Positions 18,155 through 27,930 are shown, numbered from the stretch's first letter. The stretch is DNA of 64,000 nucleotides from Natrinema amylolyticum (GCF_020515625.1 NZ_JAIWPJ010000001.1:1426001-1490000); one strand, 5' to 3'. Numbers and translations: made by a program. Notes: a model not told the origin generated them from the letters alone.

Positions 18155-18616
18155 ATGCTAGACACAGTGTTACTCGCCGTCGGCCCCGGCGACGCCGACC
18201 GCAGCGCTCAACTGGCCGAAGCCGTCCTCGAGGTAGCGAAACCGTCCGATGCGACCGTCGTCCTCGCACACGTCTTTACCAGCAGCGAGTACGACGACGT
18301 GATCGACCGCCTCGAGTTCGATCCCGACGTAGACGAGATCGATCCCGATGCAGTGGCGGCGCGCCACGCGACGATCCACGACCTGCAAGCGATCCTCGAC
18401 GAACACGACGTCGACTACGAGGTCCGGGGCGCGGTCGGCGAACACGGACCGACGATCGTCGATCTGGCGGCCAGCACCGGCGCGGATCGGGTCGTCGTCG
18501 GCGGGCGACGCCGGTCGCCGACCGGCAAAGCGGTCTTCGGCTCGACGGCACAGGAGGTGTTGCTGTCGGCACCGTGTCCCGTCACGTTCGTCCGACACGA
18601 CGAAGCGGCGGACTGA
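18155..18616 (+). CDS. Universal stress protein, first of a tandem pair
   Basis: 153 residues, a single Usp domain. It starts VLLAVGPGDADRSAQLAE and ends with the nucleotide loop VVGGRRRSPTGKAVFGSTAQ, followed by CPVTFVR. The G-x2-G-x9-G pattern is kept. It is about half identical by eye to the next gene and clearly arose by tandem duplication. Each copy has its own upstream region, so they need not be co-expressed. Confidence 0.87.
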   Translation: MLDTVLLAVGPGDADRSAQLAEAVLEVAKPSDATVVLAHVFTSSEYDDVIDRLEFDPDVDEIDPDAVAARHATIHDLQAILDEHDVDYEVRGAVGEHGPTIVDLAASTGADRVVVGGRRRSPTGKAVFGSTAQEVLLSAPCPVTFVRHDEAAD

Positions 18617-18756
18617 TCCGATCGACGCGTTCGAACGGTGATACCACCGGATGGTCGGCGGTGCCGCGATAGCGACGCGACCGTCCGATCGGCGCGATTT
18701 CCGCAATACTGCGACGACGAGAATACTTAAGCGGGTGGCCCCACCACTGTGACGGT

Positions 18757-19221
18757 ATGGCAATCGATACGATACTCCTCGCAGTCGGCCCGATGGACTC
18801 AGTGCGCGCACCGGAACTCGCCGAGACGGCGCTCGAGATCGCCGAGCCGCTCGGTGCGACGGTCGTGATCGGCCACGCCTTCACCAAAGAGGAGTACGAG
18901 GATATCTACGACGACCTCGGATTCGATGCCCGCGTCGACGACGTCGACCCCGACGAGGTCGCCGCCCAGCGCGCGCCGGTGCCCGAACTGGCCGACCGCT
19001 TCGAGGAGGCCGGCGTCGAGTACGAGATCAAGGGCGCGCTCGGCGAAGTCAGTACGAAAGTCGTCGACATGGCGATCGACGTCGATGCGGACCGCATGAT
19101 CGTCGGCGGACGACGGCGCTCGCCGGCCGAAAAGGCCGTTCTCGGCTCCGTCTCACAGGAAATTATCCTGCAGGCGCCCTGTCCGGTCACCTACTTCCGC
19201 GACCTCGACGTGATGGAATAG
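18757..19221 (+). CDS. Universal stress protein, second of a tandem pair
   Basis: 154 residues, same build as its neighbour: ILLAVGPMDSVRAPELAE at the start and MIVGGRRRSPAEKAVLGSVSQE near the end. A good TATA-like stretch (gaatacttaagcg, 18720-18732) lies 25-35 bases upstream of ATG 18757, so the message is probably almost leaderless. The role is in stress survival by family; the ligand is probably ATP. Confidence 0.87.
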   Translation: MAIDTILLAVGPMDSVRAPELAETALEIAEPLGATVVIGHAFTKEEYEDIYDDLGFDARVDDVDPDEVAAQRAPVPELADRFEEAGVEYEIKGALGEVSTKVVDMAIDVDADRMIVGGRRRSPAEKAVLGSVSQEIILQAPCPVTYFRDLDVME

Positions 19222-19284
19222 CGACGACGCGCCGCTCTCGAATCCCGCGCTCCGTCTCTGCCTCTCTCGTTCGACTGCGTCATC

Positions 19285-19719
19285 TCAGTCCCGCTCGTCA
19301 GCGCGTCGTTTCCACTTCCGTTCCTGTCGGCGCTCGCGGACGTGGCGCTCGCCGTCGGCCAGTTCCCGTCGGACCCGTCGCTCGAGCGATCGCGTCTCCG
19401 CCAACAGCGTCCCCTGAAAGTCCTCGAGGACGTCGTAGGACCAGCGCTCCTCGTCGACGACGCCGTGGGGAAGCAGTTCGGTTCGAATCGCGTCCGCGAA
19501 CTCGTCGTGACCGGTCGCCCTGAGCAACTCCTCGGCCCGATAGAGGTGATCCATCCCGTGGCCCGTCGCGTGGTGAAACTCGAGCAGACAGCCCTGTGCC
19601 CGCTGGACCCACTCGAGGCCGAGTTCGACCTCGTGGAGGGCCTCACATTCCGTGTCGGACAGCGTTGGGTTCGGCTCGGCAGACGCCTCCGAATCTGGAC
19701 GGGTATCGTCGGTGGCCAT
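19285..19719 (-). CDS. Uncharacterised helical halobacterial protein
   Basis: 144 residues from ATG 19719. Residues 20-125 are predicted helical with conserved-looking His and Glu (EFHHATGHGMDHLYRAEELL), and the C-terminal tail is basic (RERRQERKWKRRADERD), unusual in an acidic proteome. The His/Glu pattern could bind metal or haem, but no family motif is recognised. The 150 bases between it and the divergent ROK kinase gene hold AT-rich promoter-like sequence for both. Confidence 0.6.
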   Translation of the reverse strand: MATDDTRPDSEASAEPNPTLSDTECEALHEVELGLEWVQRAQGCLLEFHHATGHGMDHLYRAEELLRATGHDEFADAIRTELLPHGVVDEERWSYDVLEDFQGTLLAETRSLERRVRRELADGERHVRERRQERKWKRRADERD

Positions 19720-19868
19720 ACACTGAATTATGTTATACTGTACCATACGTGTGTCGCCGACCGCTCGCTGTCGGGCAGCTACCGGGTCCGTAACGTATCG
19801 AAATTGCTACTCGTTGCCGAGTATAATCTGGGTAGTTAAGTACGGCCGCGGTCGTCCCTTAGGATAGA

Positions 19869-20846
19869 ATGGTCTACTATGCGGGCGTCGATCTCGGCGC
19901 GACTAACGTCCGGGCCATCGTCGCCGAGGCCGACGGGACGACGATCGGCGTGAGTCGCCGATCCACACCACGCGGCCCGACGGGTATCGACGTGACGGAA
20001 GGGGTCCTTCGAACGCTTCGCGAGGCGTGTGGCGACGCCGGGATCGATCCCGAGCGAATCGCCGCCACCGGAATCGGTTCGATCGGTCCGTTCGACCTCG
20101 CAGAGGGAGCGGTGATCGATCCCGCCAACCTCCCCGACTCGATCGACCGGATCCCACTGACGGGACCGATCGCGAAACTGATCGACAGCGAGGACGTCCA
20201 CCTCCACAACGACACCGCCGCGGGCGTCATCGGCGAGCGCTTTCACGCCGCCAGCAACCCGGACGACATGGCCTACATCACCATCTCCTCGGGGATCGGT
20301 GCCGGCGTCTGCTGTGACGGGTCCGTGATGAGCGGCTGGGACGGCAACGTCGGCGAGGTCGGCCACTGCGTCGTCGACCCGCAGGGTCGCCTGACCTGTG
20401 GTTGCGGCCGCGACGGCCACTGGGAGGCCTACTGCTCCGGCAATGCCATCCCCGACTACGCCCGGCTGCTCGCCGAGGACGACCCGACGATCTCGACGAG
20501 CCTCCCGCTCGAGGGGTCGGACTTCACGGCGAAGGACGTCTTCGAGCTGGCCGGCGAGGACGAACTGGCCGATTACGTCATCGAGCAACTCGCCCACTGG
20601 AACGCCATCGGCGTGACCAACATCGTCCACTCCTTCGCGCCGATCGTCGTCTCCTTCGGCGGCGCGGTCGCCCTACACAACGAGGAGCTCGTCGTCGATC
20701 CCATCCGCGAGCGCGTCTCGGAGATGGTGATGACAAACGTCCCCGAGATCCGCGTCACCGATCTCGGCGACGACGTCGTCGTCGAAGGCGCGCTGGCGAG
20801 CGCCCTGACCGAGGGGACCGGGGACCGACGACGACTGCGGGGCTGA
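19869..20846 (+). CDS. ROK family sugar kinase (glucokinase-like)
   Basis: 325 residues. The N-terminal phosphate motif is AGVDLGATNVRAIVAE, and GIGSIGPFD and ITISSGIGAG are the sugar- and ATP-site loops. GNVGEVGHCVVDPQGRLTC followed by GCGRDGHWEAYCSG is the ROK signature with its zinc-binding Cys3-His set. It phosphorylates glucose or another hexose with ATP. The catalytic Asp is in LHNDTAAG. No transport or regulator gene sits beside it. Confidence 0.9.
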   Translation: MVYYAGVDLGATNVRAIVAEADGTTIGVSRRSTPRGPTGIDVTEGVLRTLREACGDAGIDPERIAATGIGSIGPFDLAEGAVIDPANLPDSIDRIPLTGPIAKLIDSEDVHLHNDTAAGVIGERFHAASNPDDMAYITISSGIGAGVCCDGSVMSGWDGNVGEVGHCVVDPQGRLTCGCGRDGHWEAYCSGNAIPDYARLLAEDDPTISTSLPLEGSDFTAKDVFELAGEDELADYVIEQLAHWNAIGVTNIVHSFAPIVVSFGGAVALHNEELVVDPIRERVSEMVMTNVPEIRVTDLGDDVVVEGALASALTEGTGDRRRLRG

Positions 20847-20972
20847 CCCGCTCGCGGCCCGGCCGGCGTCCGGACTGCGAGACTCGGCGAGGCTCGCATA
20901 CTGGCTCTCCGCCGAGTAGCGTCTGCGCCTCGAGTGACCACCTCTATATACCTGCGCTCCGCTGGCGTAATT

Positions 20973-22478
20973 ATGGAGCGGAGAGCGTTCCTTCGAGCGA
21001 GTGGTGCCGGCCTCGCCCTGTCCTGTCCGACCGCAGCGGCGGCGTCCCGATCGAGCGGTGGGGTCGTTCAGGAGGCGTACGAACCGCTCGGTCAGGTCCC
21101 CGTTACCGGTGCGGCGGAGGCCGTCGTCGGCGACGACGGCGAGACCGCGTACGTCGCTGCGACCACCGGGTTCGCATGCGTCGACGTGAGCGATCCCGCT
21201 GATCCGACGGTTCTCGCCGAGGAGCGCGACATCGAAATCGGCGGCGGTATCCTGTCCGAGGTCCTCGACGTGACCGTCGACGGTGATCGACTGATCGCCG
21301 CGGGCCCGGCGAATCCCGGCTTTTCGACGATGGGGTTTCGGTGCTACGACGTGAGCGATCCCGCAAACCCCGTCTCGACCGGCGCACGCGAGACCGGGTA
21401 CCACATTCACAACTGCTATCTCGAGGACGATCTCCTGTTCGTCCCCGCGAACACGGGCGATCAGAACCCGCTCGTGATTTTCGACGTCGGGGGCGACGAA
21501 ATTACACAACTCGGCTACTGGTCCCTGCTGGAACACGAATCCGGCTGGCGAGACGTCTACTGGCTCGCCCGCTACCTGCACGACGTCTACGTTCGGGACG
21601 AAACCGCCTACCTCCCCTACTGGAACGCCGGAACCTATCTGATCGACGTCAGCGATCCGAACGACCCCGGCTACGTCTCCCACGTCTCGGACACCACGCT
21701 CGCGGAGCAACGCGAGATCGGCGGCCAGGAGGCCGTCTACGGGCTACCGGGCAACGATCACTACGCTGCGATCGACGACACCGGCGAGTTGCTGGCGGTC
21801 GGCCGGGAGGCCTGGGCGACCGGTGGCGAGGACCCCGATCGGCCGGGCGGAATCGATCTCTACGACATAAGTGATCCCGAACGACCGGCGCACCGAGGGT
21901 CGATCGATCCACCGCGAACGACCGATGAGTCCCGCAGCGGCGGCATGTGGACGACGTCGCACAACTTCGAGCTTCGGGACGGGCGACTCTACTCGTCGTG
22001 GTACCGGGCGGGCGTGAAGATCCACGACGTCTCCGACCCCACTGCCCCCGAACAGCTCGCCTGGTGGCGCGATCCCGGAACGACGGGGTTCTGGACCGCA
22101 CGCGTCGCCGAGCCCGGGGAAACGTTCATCGCGAGCAGCACGGAGGCGATCCCGAACACGTCCATCGAGGGCGCACTCTACACGTTCCCGATCGAGGCCG
22201 GCGAACAGGCCGACCCGCCGTCGCTTCGGGACCCCGCCGACTGGGGAACGGACGGCAACGAAACGGCCGAAAGCGACGGTTCGAACGGAGACGAGGACGG
22301 ATCCGGAGCCGATAGCGGAGACGGCAGTGCGAACGGCAACGAGGACGGAAGCGAATCCGGCGAGAACGAGACCGGGGACGCCGACGACTCGATCCCCGGA
22401 TTCACCGGCGTCGCCGGCCTCCTCGGTGGCGGGATCGCCCTCGAGCGGCTGCGCCGACGCGGAAACGTTCAGGATTAA
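20973..22478 (+). CDS. LVIVD-repeat surface protein with PGF-CTERM anchor
   Basis: 501 residues. A twin-Arg start (MERRAFLRASGAGLAL) marks likely Tat export. The main part is a beta propeller built of LVIVD-type repeats: DVSDPADPTVL, DVSDPANPVS, DVSDPNDPGY, DISDPERPAH and DVSDPTAPEQ each close one blade. A low-complexity Asp/Glu/Gly/Ser/Asn spacer (about 415-470) leads to IPGFTGVAGLLGGGIALERL-RRRG, a PGF-CTERM signal for archaeosortase processing and lipid anchoring. It therefore sits at the cell surface. Its ligand is unknown. TATA (tctatatacc) lies 20-30 bases upstream of ATG 20973. Confidence 0.8.
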   Translation: MERRAFLRASGAGLALSCPTAAAASRSSGGVVQEAYEPLGQVPVTGAAEAVVGDDGETAYVAATTGFACVDVSDPADPTVLAEERDIEIGGGILSEVLDVTVDGDRLIAAGPANPGFSTMGFRCYDVSDPANPVSTGARETGYHIHNCYLEDDLLFVPANTGDQNPLVIFDVGGDEITQLGYWSLLEHESGWRDVYWLARYLHDVYVRDETAYLPYWNAGTYLIDVSDPNDPGYVSHVSDTTLAEQREIGGQEAVYGLPGNDHYAAIDDTGELLAVGREAWATGGEDPDRPGGIDLYDISDPERPAHRGSIDPPRTTDESRSGGMWTTSHNFELRDGRLYSSWYRAGVKIHDVSDPTAPEQLAWWRDPGTTGFWTARVAEPGETFIASSTEAIPNTSIEGALYTFPIEAGEQADPPSLRDPADWGTDGNETAESDGSNGDEDGSGADSGDGSANGNEDGSESGENETGDADDSIPGFTGVAGLLGGGIALERLRRRGNVQD

Positions 22479-22538
22479 TTCGGCTGATTTCGACCGCGCA
22501 ACCGAACTTATTCACCGTTCGAGTGCCTAGCATGGCGC

Positions 22539-22904
22539 ATGACTGATTCCGAGGACGAGCCGTCCCTGAAAGAACGCGTCGAGCAGTTCATGGCGCGCGA
22601 GATGCCGATCATCCAGATGCACGGCGGGACCAGCGCGGTGCGGGCGGCCGATCCCGAGACCGGCGAGGTCATCATCGAACTCGGCGGCGGCTGTAAGGGC
22701 TGTTCGGTCAGTGACGTGACGACGGGCAACATCGAGGCCGAACTCATCACGTGGCCCGAGATCGACGAGGTCACCGTGCGTGTCCCCGACGCGCGCGACA
22801 GTCTCGGCGGCCCCGATCAGCCGGAATCGATCATGGGCGTCGACCGGACCGAGGGCGGCCGCGGCGACTGGGGATCGTCGAATCCGGGAAAAGATCACCT
22901 CTGA
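22539..22904 (+). CDS. NifU C-terminal domain protein (Fe-S scaffold-like)
   Basis: 121 residues. The NifU-C domain occupies about residues 9-90, with the cluster motif C-x2-C in GGGCKGCSVSDVT. Proteins of this type carry or transfer Fe-S clusters. The C-terminal 30 residues are an extension. No other Suf/Isc genes adjoin; the class V aminotransferase at 4.8 kb is too far away to link. The start ATG 22539 follows a short leader. Confidence 0.88.
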   Translation: MTDSEDEPSLKERVEQFMAREMPIIQMHGGTSAVRAADPETGEVIIELGGGCKGCSVSDVTTGNIEAELITWPEIDEVTVRVPDARDSLGGPDQPESIMGVDRTEGGRGDWGSSNPGKDHL

Positions 22905-23059
22905 GGAGCCTTCGAACCCGTTCCCGTTCAGGAGCCCATACTGTGTGACCCTCGTTGACAGGGACGGATAGTTTTGGGAAGTCCTATATCCTTTTACGCG
23001 CCCGTTACGGACATCAGATATCATGACGAGTAGATGCCTACAAGCAGGAGGTGTCGGCG

Positions 23060-23623
23060 ATGGGTAACGCACCCGAGGCCGGCGACGACCCTGACGCCGA
23101 AACCGACGGCGGCCTCCGAGCCTATACCGTCCGGCTCGAGCTCGTCGACGAACCCGGCGAGTTGCTTCGCACGCTCGCTCCCATCGCCGACAACGGCGGA
23201 AATCTGTTGAGTATCCACCACGAGCGCGGCAACATCACGCCCCGCGGCCACATCCCCGTCGAGGTCGATCTGGAGTGTCCGCCCGACCGGTTCGACGACA
23301 TCGTCGAGGGGCTCCGCGACGCCGGCGTGAACGTCATTCAGGCCGGTGCGGAGCACTACGGCGAGGAGATCAACGTCGTGTTGATCGGCCACCTCGTCGA
23401 CACCGACCTGTCGAACACCCTCTCGCGCATCGAGGACGAGGCCGAGGCTGTCGTGCTAGACCTCTCGCTCGCCGCGCCCGAGGGGACCGGCGATATCTCG
23501 AGCGCACGCGCCCGACTCGCGATCGACTCCGGCCGATCCGAGGAGGCGCTCGCGGCTATCAACTCGATCGGCACGGACAAGGAACTGACCGTCGTCGAAC
23601 CCCTACTCGGAGGTGACGCCTGA
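23060..23623 (+). CDS. ACT-domain amino-acid-binding protein
   Basis: 187 residues. A strong Shine-Dalgarno (aggaggtg, 23046-23053) sits 7 bases before ATG 23060 and decides this start over GTG 23051. The ACT domain covers about residues 20-95 (YTVRLELVDEPGELLRTLAPIADNG), and a second half folds similarly. The gene overlaps homoserine dehydrogenase by one base (TGATG). It is probably the separate regulatory subunit that senses threonine or another aspartate-family amino acid for that enzyme; in many bacteria the ACT domain is fused to it. Confidence 0.85.
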   Translation: MGNAPEAGDDPDAETDGGLRAYTVRLELVDEPGELLRTLAPIADNGGNLLSIHHERGNITPRGHIPVEVDLECPPDRFDDIVEGLRDAGVNVIQAGAEHYGEEINVVLIGHLVDTDLSNTLSRIEDEAEAVVLDLSLAAPEGTGDISSARARLAIDSGRSEEALAAINSIGTDKELTVVEPLLGGDA

Positions 23624-24570
23624 TGAAACTCGCAATTCTCGGTGCCGGTGACGTCGGCCGCTCGGTCGCCGACCTCGCCGGCGAATACGGCCACGAGGTC
23701 GTCGCACTGGCCGATTCTACCACTGCCGCGATCGATCCCGACGGGATCGACGTCGACCAGACCCTCGAGCGCAAGGTCGGCGGCGAGGCCGTCGGTCCCA
23801 GCGACCCTGACGACATCTTCGACACCGAGTACGACGTGCTGGTCGAAGCGACGCCGACGACGCTCGGCGACGCCGAACCCGGCTTCACGCACGTTTCACG
23901 TGCGCTCGAGGCCGACCGCCACGTCGTGCTAGCGAACAAGGGCCCGGTCGCCGAGCGCTACGAGGAACTCCGCGCGCTCGAGGCCGAGCACGCGGGCTCG
24001 ATTCGATTCGAGGCGACCGTCGGCGGCGCGATTCCGGTCCTCTCGACGATCGAGGACTGCACGCCACAGGCTGTCACCGCGGTCCGGGGCGTGCTCAACG
24101 GCACTGCGAACTTCATCCTCACCCGGATGGCCGCCGAGGGACTGGACTACGAGCACGTCCTCGCGGAGGCCCAAGACCTGGGCGTCGCCGAGGCCGACCC
24201 GACGTTCGACGTCGATGGCACCGACGCCGCGCTCAAGTTCGTCATCCTCGCGAACGTGCTCGCTGACGGCGGGTTCGCGCTCGAGGACGCGACGGTCGAC
24301 GGGATTCAGAACATTCCGGGCAGCGCGCTCGATCTCGCCGCCGAGGACGGCCGCACGATTCGACTCATCGGCGAGGCGACCCGCGACGGCATCCGCGTCG
24401 AGCCGCGACTCGTCCCCGAGAACGGCCCGCTGGCCGTGACCGGCACGCGAAACATCGTCCAGATCGAAACGCGAAACGCAGGCTCACTGCACTCGAGCGG
24501 CCGCGGTGCCGGCGGTCCGGAAACGGCGACGGCAGTGCTCTCGGACGTCGGTCGGCTGCCGCCGCTCTGA
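23623..24570 (+). CDS. hom: Homoserine dehydrogenase
   Basis: 315 residues. The N-terminal NAD(P) motif is LAILGAGDVGRSVADLA. The catalytic domain shows ANKGPVAERYEEL and FEATVGGAIPVL, then GVLNGTANFILTRM and DVDGTDAALKFVILAN; the conserved Glu and the Lys in DAALK make up the active site. It reduces aspartate semialdehyde to homoserine, a step toward threonine and methionine. There is no C-terminal ACT domain; the partner encoded just upstream supplies it in trans (inferred). Translation is coupled through the overlap. Confidence 0.9.
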   Translation: MKLAILGAGDVGRSVADLAGEYGHEVVALADSTTAAIDPDGIDVDQTLERKVGGEAVGPSDPDDIFDTEYDVLVEATPTTLGDAEPGFTHVSRALEADRHVVLANKGPVAERYEELRALEAEHAGSIRFEATVGGAIPVLSTIEDCTPQAVTAVRGVLNGTANFILTRMAAEGLDYEHVLAEAQDLGVAEADPTFDVDGTDAALKFVILANVLADGGFALEDATVDGIQNIPGSALDLAAEDGRTIRLIGEATRDGIRVEPRLVPENGPLAVTGTRNIVQIETRNAGSLHSSGRGAGGPETATAVLSDVGRLPPL

Positions 24571-24949
24571 GAACGGTCGGCTGCTTCTGTGACTCGCTCC
24601 GATTCTCGTCTCGGTCGAATGCCGCCTCTCGTCTGTCCGTCGCACCTCGGTGTGATCGACCGCAACCGAGACCGGACCCGTCGGATGGGGTCTCCTCTGC
24701 CGAGGCTCCTCTGTCGGACGAGACCGTCGACGGAATGCGCGTCGGAATTTCGGTGTTCTCTGGCGAGTACTCTCCGTTCGCGCGGCCGGTTCTCACCGGC
24801 AATCGGCGTCTCTCGAACGTTCCGTGGCGTGTGAATGCTAGCCAAACCGCAAGACGGCGTCGGGATCACCAGAATACGCTTTCGAAATGGTTTTAACCGC
24901 AACGAGCCAAAGGGACCGATATAAGCGCCTCTGCGCGTGAGCTACAACA
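24571..24949 (+). promoter_or_regulatory. Non-coding gap with the aEF1A promoter
   Basis: No convincing gene is seen in these 379 bases. Two TATA-like elements lie at the 3' end: ggttttaacc (24890-24899) and gatataagc (24918-24926), which would place starts about 24920 and just before the ATG at 24950. A strong constitutive promoter is expected here. The rest is ordinary spacer. Confidence 0.5.
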
Positions 24950-26215
24950 ATGAGCGACCAACACCAGAACCTGGCCATCATCGGTCACGTTGACCACGGG
25001 AAAAGTACGCTCGTGGGACGACTCCTCTACGAGACGGGGAGCGTACCCGAGCACGTCATCGAACAGCACCGCGAAGAAGCGGAAGAGAAGGGCAAGGGCG
25101 GCTTCGAGTTCGCCTACGTCATGGACAACCTCGCCGAGGAGCGAGAGCGTGGTGTCACCATCGACATCGCCCACCAAGAGTTCTCCACCGACGAGTACGA
25201 CTTCACCATCGTCGACTGTCCGGGTCACCGCGACTTCGTGAAGAACATGATCACGGGCGCATCCCAGGCGGACAACGCCGTCCTCGTCGTCGCCGCTGAC
25301 GACGGTGTCGCGCCCCAGACCCAGGAGCACGTTTTCCTGGCTCGAACCCTCGGTATCGACGAACTCATCATCGGCATCAACAAGATGGACATCGTCGACT
25401 ACAAAGAGTCGACGTACGATGAGGTCGTCGAGGAAGTCAACCAGCTGCTCAAGCAGGTCCAGTTCAACACCGAGGACGCCTCGTTCATCCCGATCTCGGC
25501 GTTCGAAGGCGACAACATCGCCGAGGAGTCCGACAACACGCCGTGGTACGACGGTGAAATCCTGCTCGAGGCCCTGAACAACCTGCCGGAGCCGGAGCCA
25601 CCGACGGACGCACCGCTCCGACTCCCGATTCAGGACGTCTACACCATCTCCGGTATCGGTACCGTCCCCGTCGGACGTATCGAGACCGGTCTCCTGAACA
25701 CCGGCGACAACGTCTCCTTCCAGCCCAGCGACGTGGGCGGCGAGGTCAAGACGATCGAGATGCACCACGAAGAGGTGCCCAAAGCAGAGCCCGGTGACAA
25801 CGTCGGATTCAACGTCCGCGGCATCGGCAAGGACGACATCCGCCGCGGTGACGTCTGTGGCCCCGCCGACGACCCGCCGAGCGTCGCCGAGACGTTCCAG
25901 GCGCAGATCGTCGTCATGCAGCACCCCAGCGTGATCACGGCCGGTTACACGCCGGTCTTCCACGCCCACACCGCACAGGTCGCCTGTACGATCGAGTCCA
26001 TCGACAAGAAGATGGACCCCTCGAGCGGCGAGGTCGCCGAGGAGAACCCCGACTTCATCCAGTCGGGCGACGCTGCCGTGGTCACCATCCGACCGCAAAA
26101 GCCCCTCAGCATCGAGCCGTCCAGCGAGATCCCCGAGCTCGGGAGCTTCGCCATCCGCGACATGGGTCAGACCATCGCCGCCGGAAAGGTCCTCGAAGTT
26201 CACGAGAAAGAATAA
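24950..26215 (+). CDS. tuf: Translation elongation factor aEF1A (EF-1 alpha)
   Basis: 421 residues. It is the GTPase that brings aminoacyl-tRNA to the ribosome. The G motifs are complete: GHVDHGKST (P loop, near residue 12), RERGVTID (switch I), DCPGHRDF (G3), NKMD (G4) and ISA near 182 (G5). Domains II and III follow. The stop at 26213-26215 abuts the ATG of the S10 gene, the classical archaeal order, and the two are co-transcribed. Confidence 0.97.
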   Translation: MSDQHQNLAIIGHVDHGKSTLVGRLLYETGSVPEHVIEQHREEAEEKGKGGFEFAYVMDNLAEERERGVTIDIAHQEFSTDEYDFTIVDCPGHRDFVKNMITGASQADNAVLVVAADDGVAPQTQEHVFLARTLGIDELIIGINKMDIVDYKESTYDEVVEEVNQLLKQVQFNTEDASFIPISAFEGDNIAEESDNTPWYDGEILLEALNNLPEPEPPTDAPLRLPIQDVYTISGIGTVPVGRIETGLLNTGDNVSFQPSDVGGEVKTIEMHHEEVPKAEPGDNVGFNVRGIGKDDIRRGDVCGPADDPPSVAETFQAQIVVMQHPSVITAGYTPVFHAHTAQVACTIESIDKKMDPSSGEVAEENPDFIQSGDAAVVTIRPQKPLSIEPSSEIPELGSFAIRDMGQTIAAGKVLEVHEKE

Positions 26216-26524
26216 ATGCAGCAAGCACGCGTTCGACTCGCGGGCACGAGTCCAGACGACCTCGACGATATCTGTGACGACGTCCGCGAGATCGCGAACA
26301 ACACCGGCGTCAACCTGAGCGGTCCGATCCCGCTGCCGACGAAGACCCTCGAGGTGCCGACCCGGAAATCGCCCGACGGCGAGGGCACTGCGACGTGGGA
26401 GCACTGGGAGATGCGCGTTCACAAGCGCCTGATCGATCTGGACGCCGACGAACGCGCACTCCGACAGCTCATGCGCATTCAGGTGCCGAACGACGTCTCG
26501 ATCGAGATCGTCCTCGAAGACTAA
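26216..26524 (+). CDS. rps10: 30S ribosomal protein S10 (uS10)
   Basis: 102 residues, the usual archaeal length. [22 protein letters not shown] and [20 protein letters not shown] are the S10 hallmarks; the long loop with LPTKT projects into the 30S head. Its ATG follows the aEF1A stop with no spacing, so translation is coupled. The 291 bases after it hold no clear gene. Confidence 0.97.
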   Translation: MQQARVRLAGTSPDDLDDICDDVREIANNTGVNLSGPIPLPTKTLEVPTRKSPDGEGTATWEHWEMRVHKRLIDLDADERALRQLMRIQVPNDVSIEIVLED

Positions 26525-26815
26525 CCGCGTATCGAGGCCGTTCCGATCGACTCGGATACGAGTTATTTACCCGTTTTTGCGGCCATCAGACGCTATTCGG
26601 CGAGCGATAGCTGCGCGACTCCGAACAGGACAAGTGTTTCTCCGTCTCACTCAGGAGAGAACGATTCTACCGCCCGCATGCCTGCGAATCGAACTCGGCT
26701 GCAGGTAACGTGGCCAGTCCCTCGCCACCACGATCTGGCCCAGTCGAGCCCTCGGCAGCGGTCGCACCACCGGTGAGTGACGGGACTTTTGGCGCTCGCT
26801 GTCGCAGTCGTCCGT

Positions 26816-27499
26816 ATGGCGAGGCGCTTGCGGTCACGAACGCGGTCCGAACTCGACGTGCGATCCGATGCCGATGGCGACGGCGGGGCAGCGACGGGCT
26901 CGGGAAGCCCTATTCTCGAGGTGCTCGTCGTCTTCGCCGTCGTCTTCGTCGCGCAGGGGATCACCACGTTCGCGGGAGTGATGGGTACCTTCTTCGTCCT
27001 CGCGCCGCCGCTGACGACCAACCCGTGGACGGTCGTGACGAGCGTCTACGCCCACAGCGGGCTGGGTCATCTCGTCTCGAACACGATCGCGCTGATCGTC
27101 TTCGGCTGGCCGGTCGCGCGGGCCACGACGCGACTCCGCTTTCACGCGTTCTTCGCGATCACGGGCGCGATTGCGGGGGTTTCTCAGGTCGTTCTGACGG
27201 GCGTCCTCGCGGCGATGCCGTTCGTCCCCGTCGCGCCGACGTCCGTCCTCGGGGCCAGCGGTGCTGTCTTCGCCCTGCTGGGGTATCTCGTCGCGTCGAA
27301 CCGCCTCTCGACGGGCCTGGCCTCGTTCGTGGCCGTCCCGAACTGGCTGGCGCTGCTCGTTTTCGTCGGCCTCGCGGTCGCGGTCACCCTCGCCACCGCC
27401 TCGCCCGGCGTCGCGCTGATCGCCCACTTCACCGGATTCCTGGTCGGGGCCGCCGGCGGCCGCGCTCGCGTCCTGGCCGTCGGCTCGAGCGCTCGGTAG
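26816..27499 (+). CDS. Rhomboid family intramembrane serine protease
   Basis: 227 residues from ATG 26816 (an upstream ATG at 26777 would add 13). Six membrane helices. The catalytic Ser lies in LGASGAVFALLGY (TM4) and the His in LIAHFTGFLVG (TM6). SVYAHSGLGHLVSNT in the L1/TM2 region has the His/Asn helping the oxyanion hole. Rhomboids cut membrane proteins within the bilayer. The first 45 residues are a cytoplasmic acidic/basic tail. This gene is the last chromosomal one before the tRNA and provirus. Confidence 0.85.
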   Translation: MARRLRSRTRSELDVRSDADGDGGAATGSGSPILEVLVVFAVVFVAQGITTFAGVMGTFFVLAPPLTTNPWTVVTSVYAHSGLGHLVSNTIALIVFGWPVARATTRLRFHAFFAITGAIAGVSQVVLTGVLAAMPFVPVAPTSVLGASGAVFALLGYLVASNRLSTGLASFVAVPNWLALLVFVGLAVAVTLATASPGVALIAHFTGFLVGAAGGRARVLAVGSSAR

Positions 27500-27706
27500 A
27501 GACGGCCATATAGTTCTCAGACGACTGTGTAGCGGCGACTTACCGATATTCGGCCATCTCTCTCAGTTACGATCGTTCGACTCACGATTGTACTATTCGC
27601 ATCCGTCGATCGGCGAGACAGTTCGGGGATAGTCCCCGTGGTGCCGTGTCTCGAGCCGTCCCCGAAACACAAGCTACAAATAGAAACCGGGGTTAGGAAC
27701 GTGCGA

Positions 27707-27778
27707 GGGCTCGTAGATCAGTGGTAGATCGCTTCCTTCGCAAGGAAGAGGCCCCGGGTTCAAATCCCGGCGAGTCCA
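27707..27778 (+). tRNA. tRNA-Ala (anticodon CGC)
   Basis: A 72-nt cloverleaf: acceptor stem GGGCTCG/CGAGTCC, with one G-U pair, and A73 discriminator; anticodon arm CTTCC-TTCGCAA-GGAAG with anticodon CGC at 34-36; T arm CCGGG-TTCAAAT-CCCGG. There is no intron and no encoded CCA. The 3' end, from T arm to A73, is the integration site of the provirus and is kept intact by the attL copy. Confidence 0.93.
27765..27778 (+). repeat. attL core (tRNA 3' end)
   Basis: TCCCGGCGAGTCCA ends exactly at A73 of tRNA-Ala and recurs at 44786-44799 beyond the integrase gene. It is the left copy of the attachment core. Integration replaced the tRNA 3' end with an identical sequence, so the gene remains functional. 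Confidence 0.8.
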
Positions 27779-27853
27779 TCCGTAAAAAAGTCGGTTCCGA
27801 AGGTGCCGAATTCGGTGCTCTCGGCCGCTTTTTCACCCCGATTTCTCGTCACA

Positions 27854-27930
27854 CCCATCGTATAGAGCGATGGGTCTCGTCGGGAGTTCAGCACTGTCAG
27901 TGCTGCACCCCCTCACCGTCTACCGGTGAG
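27854..27930. promoter_or_regulatory. Three consecutive perfect inverted repeats before the rep operon
   Basis: Within 77 bases there are three hairpins: CCCATCG/CGATGGG with loop TATAGAG (27854-27874), CAGCACTG/CAGTGCTG around one base (27889-27905), and CTCACCG/CGGTGAG with a 5-nt loop (27912-27930). The first encloses a TATA-like sequence. They fill the gap between attL and the first viral gene at 27954. Possible roles are operator, replication origin or structured leader. Nothing in the sequence decides between them. Confidence 0.5.

Noticed and set aside
24893-26422. 509-codon minus-strand frame opposite aEF1A and S10
   Set aside because: Mirror frame of highly expressed genes; composition (Val, Asp, Leu repeats) is that of antisense codons.
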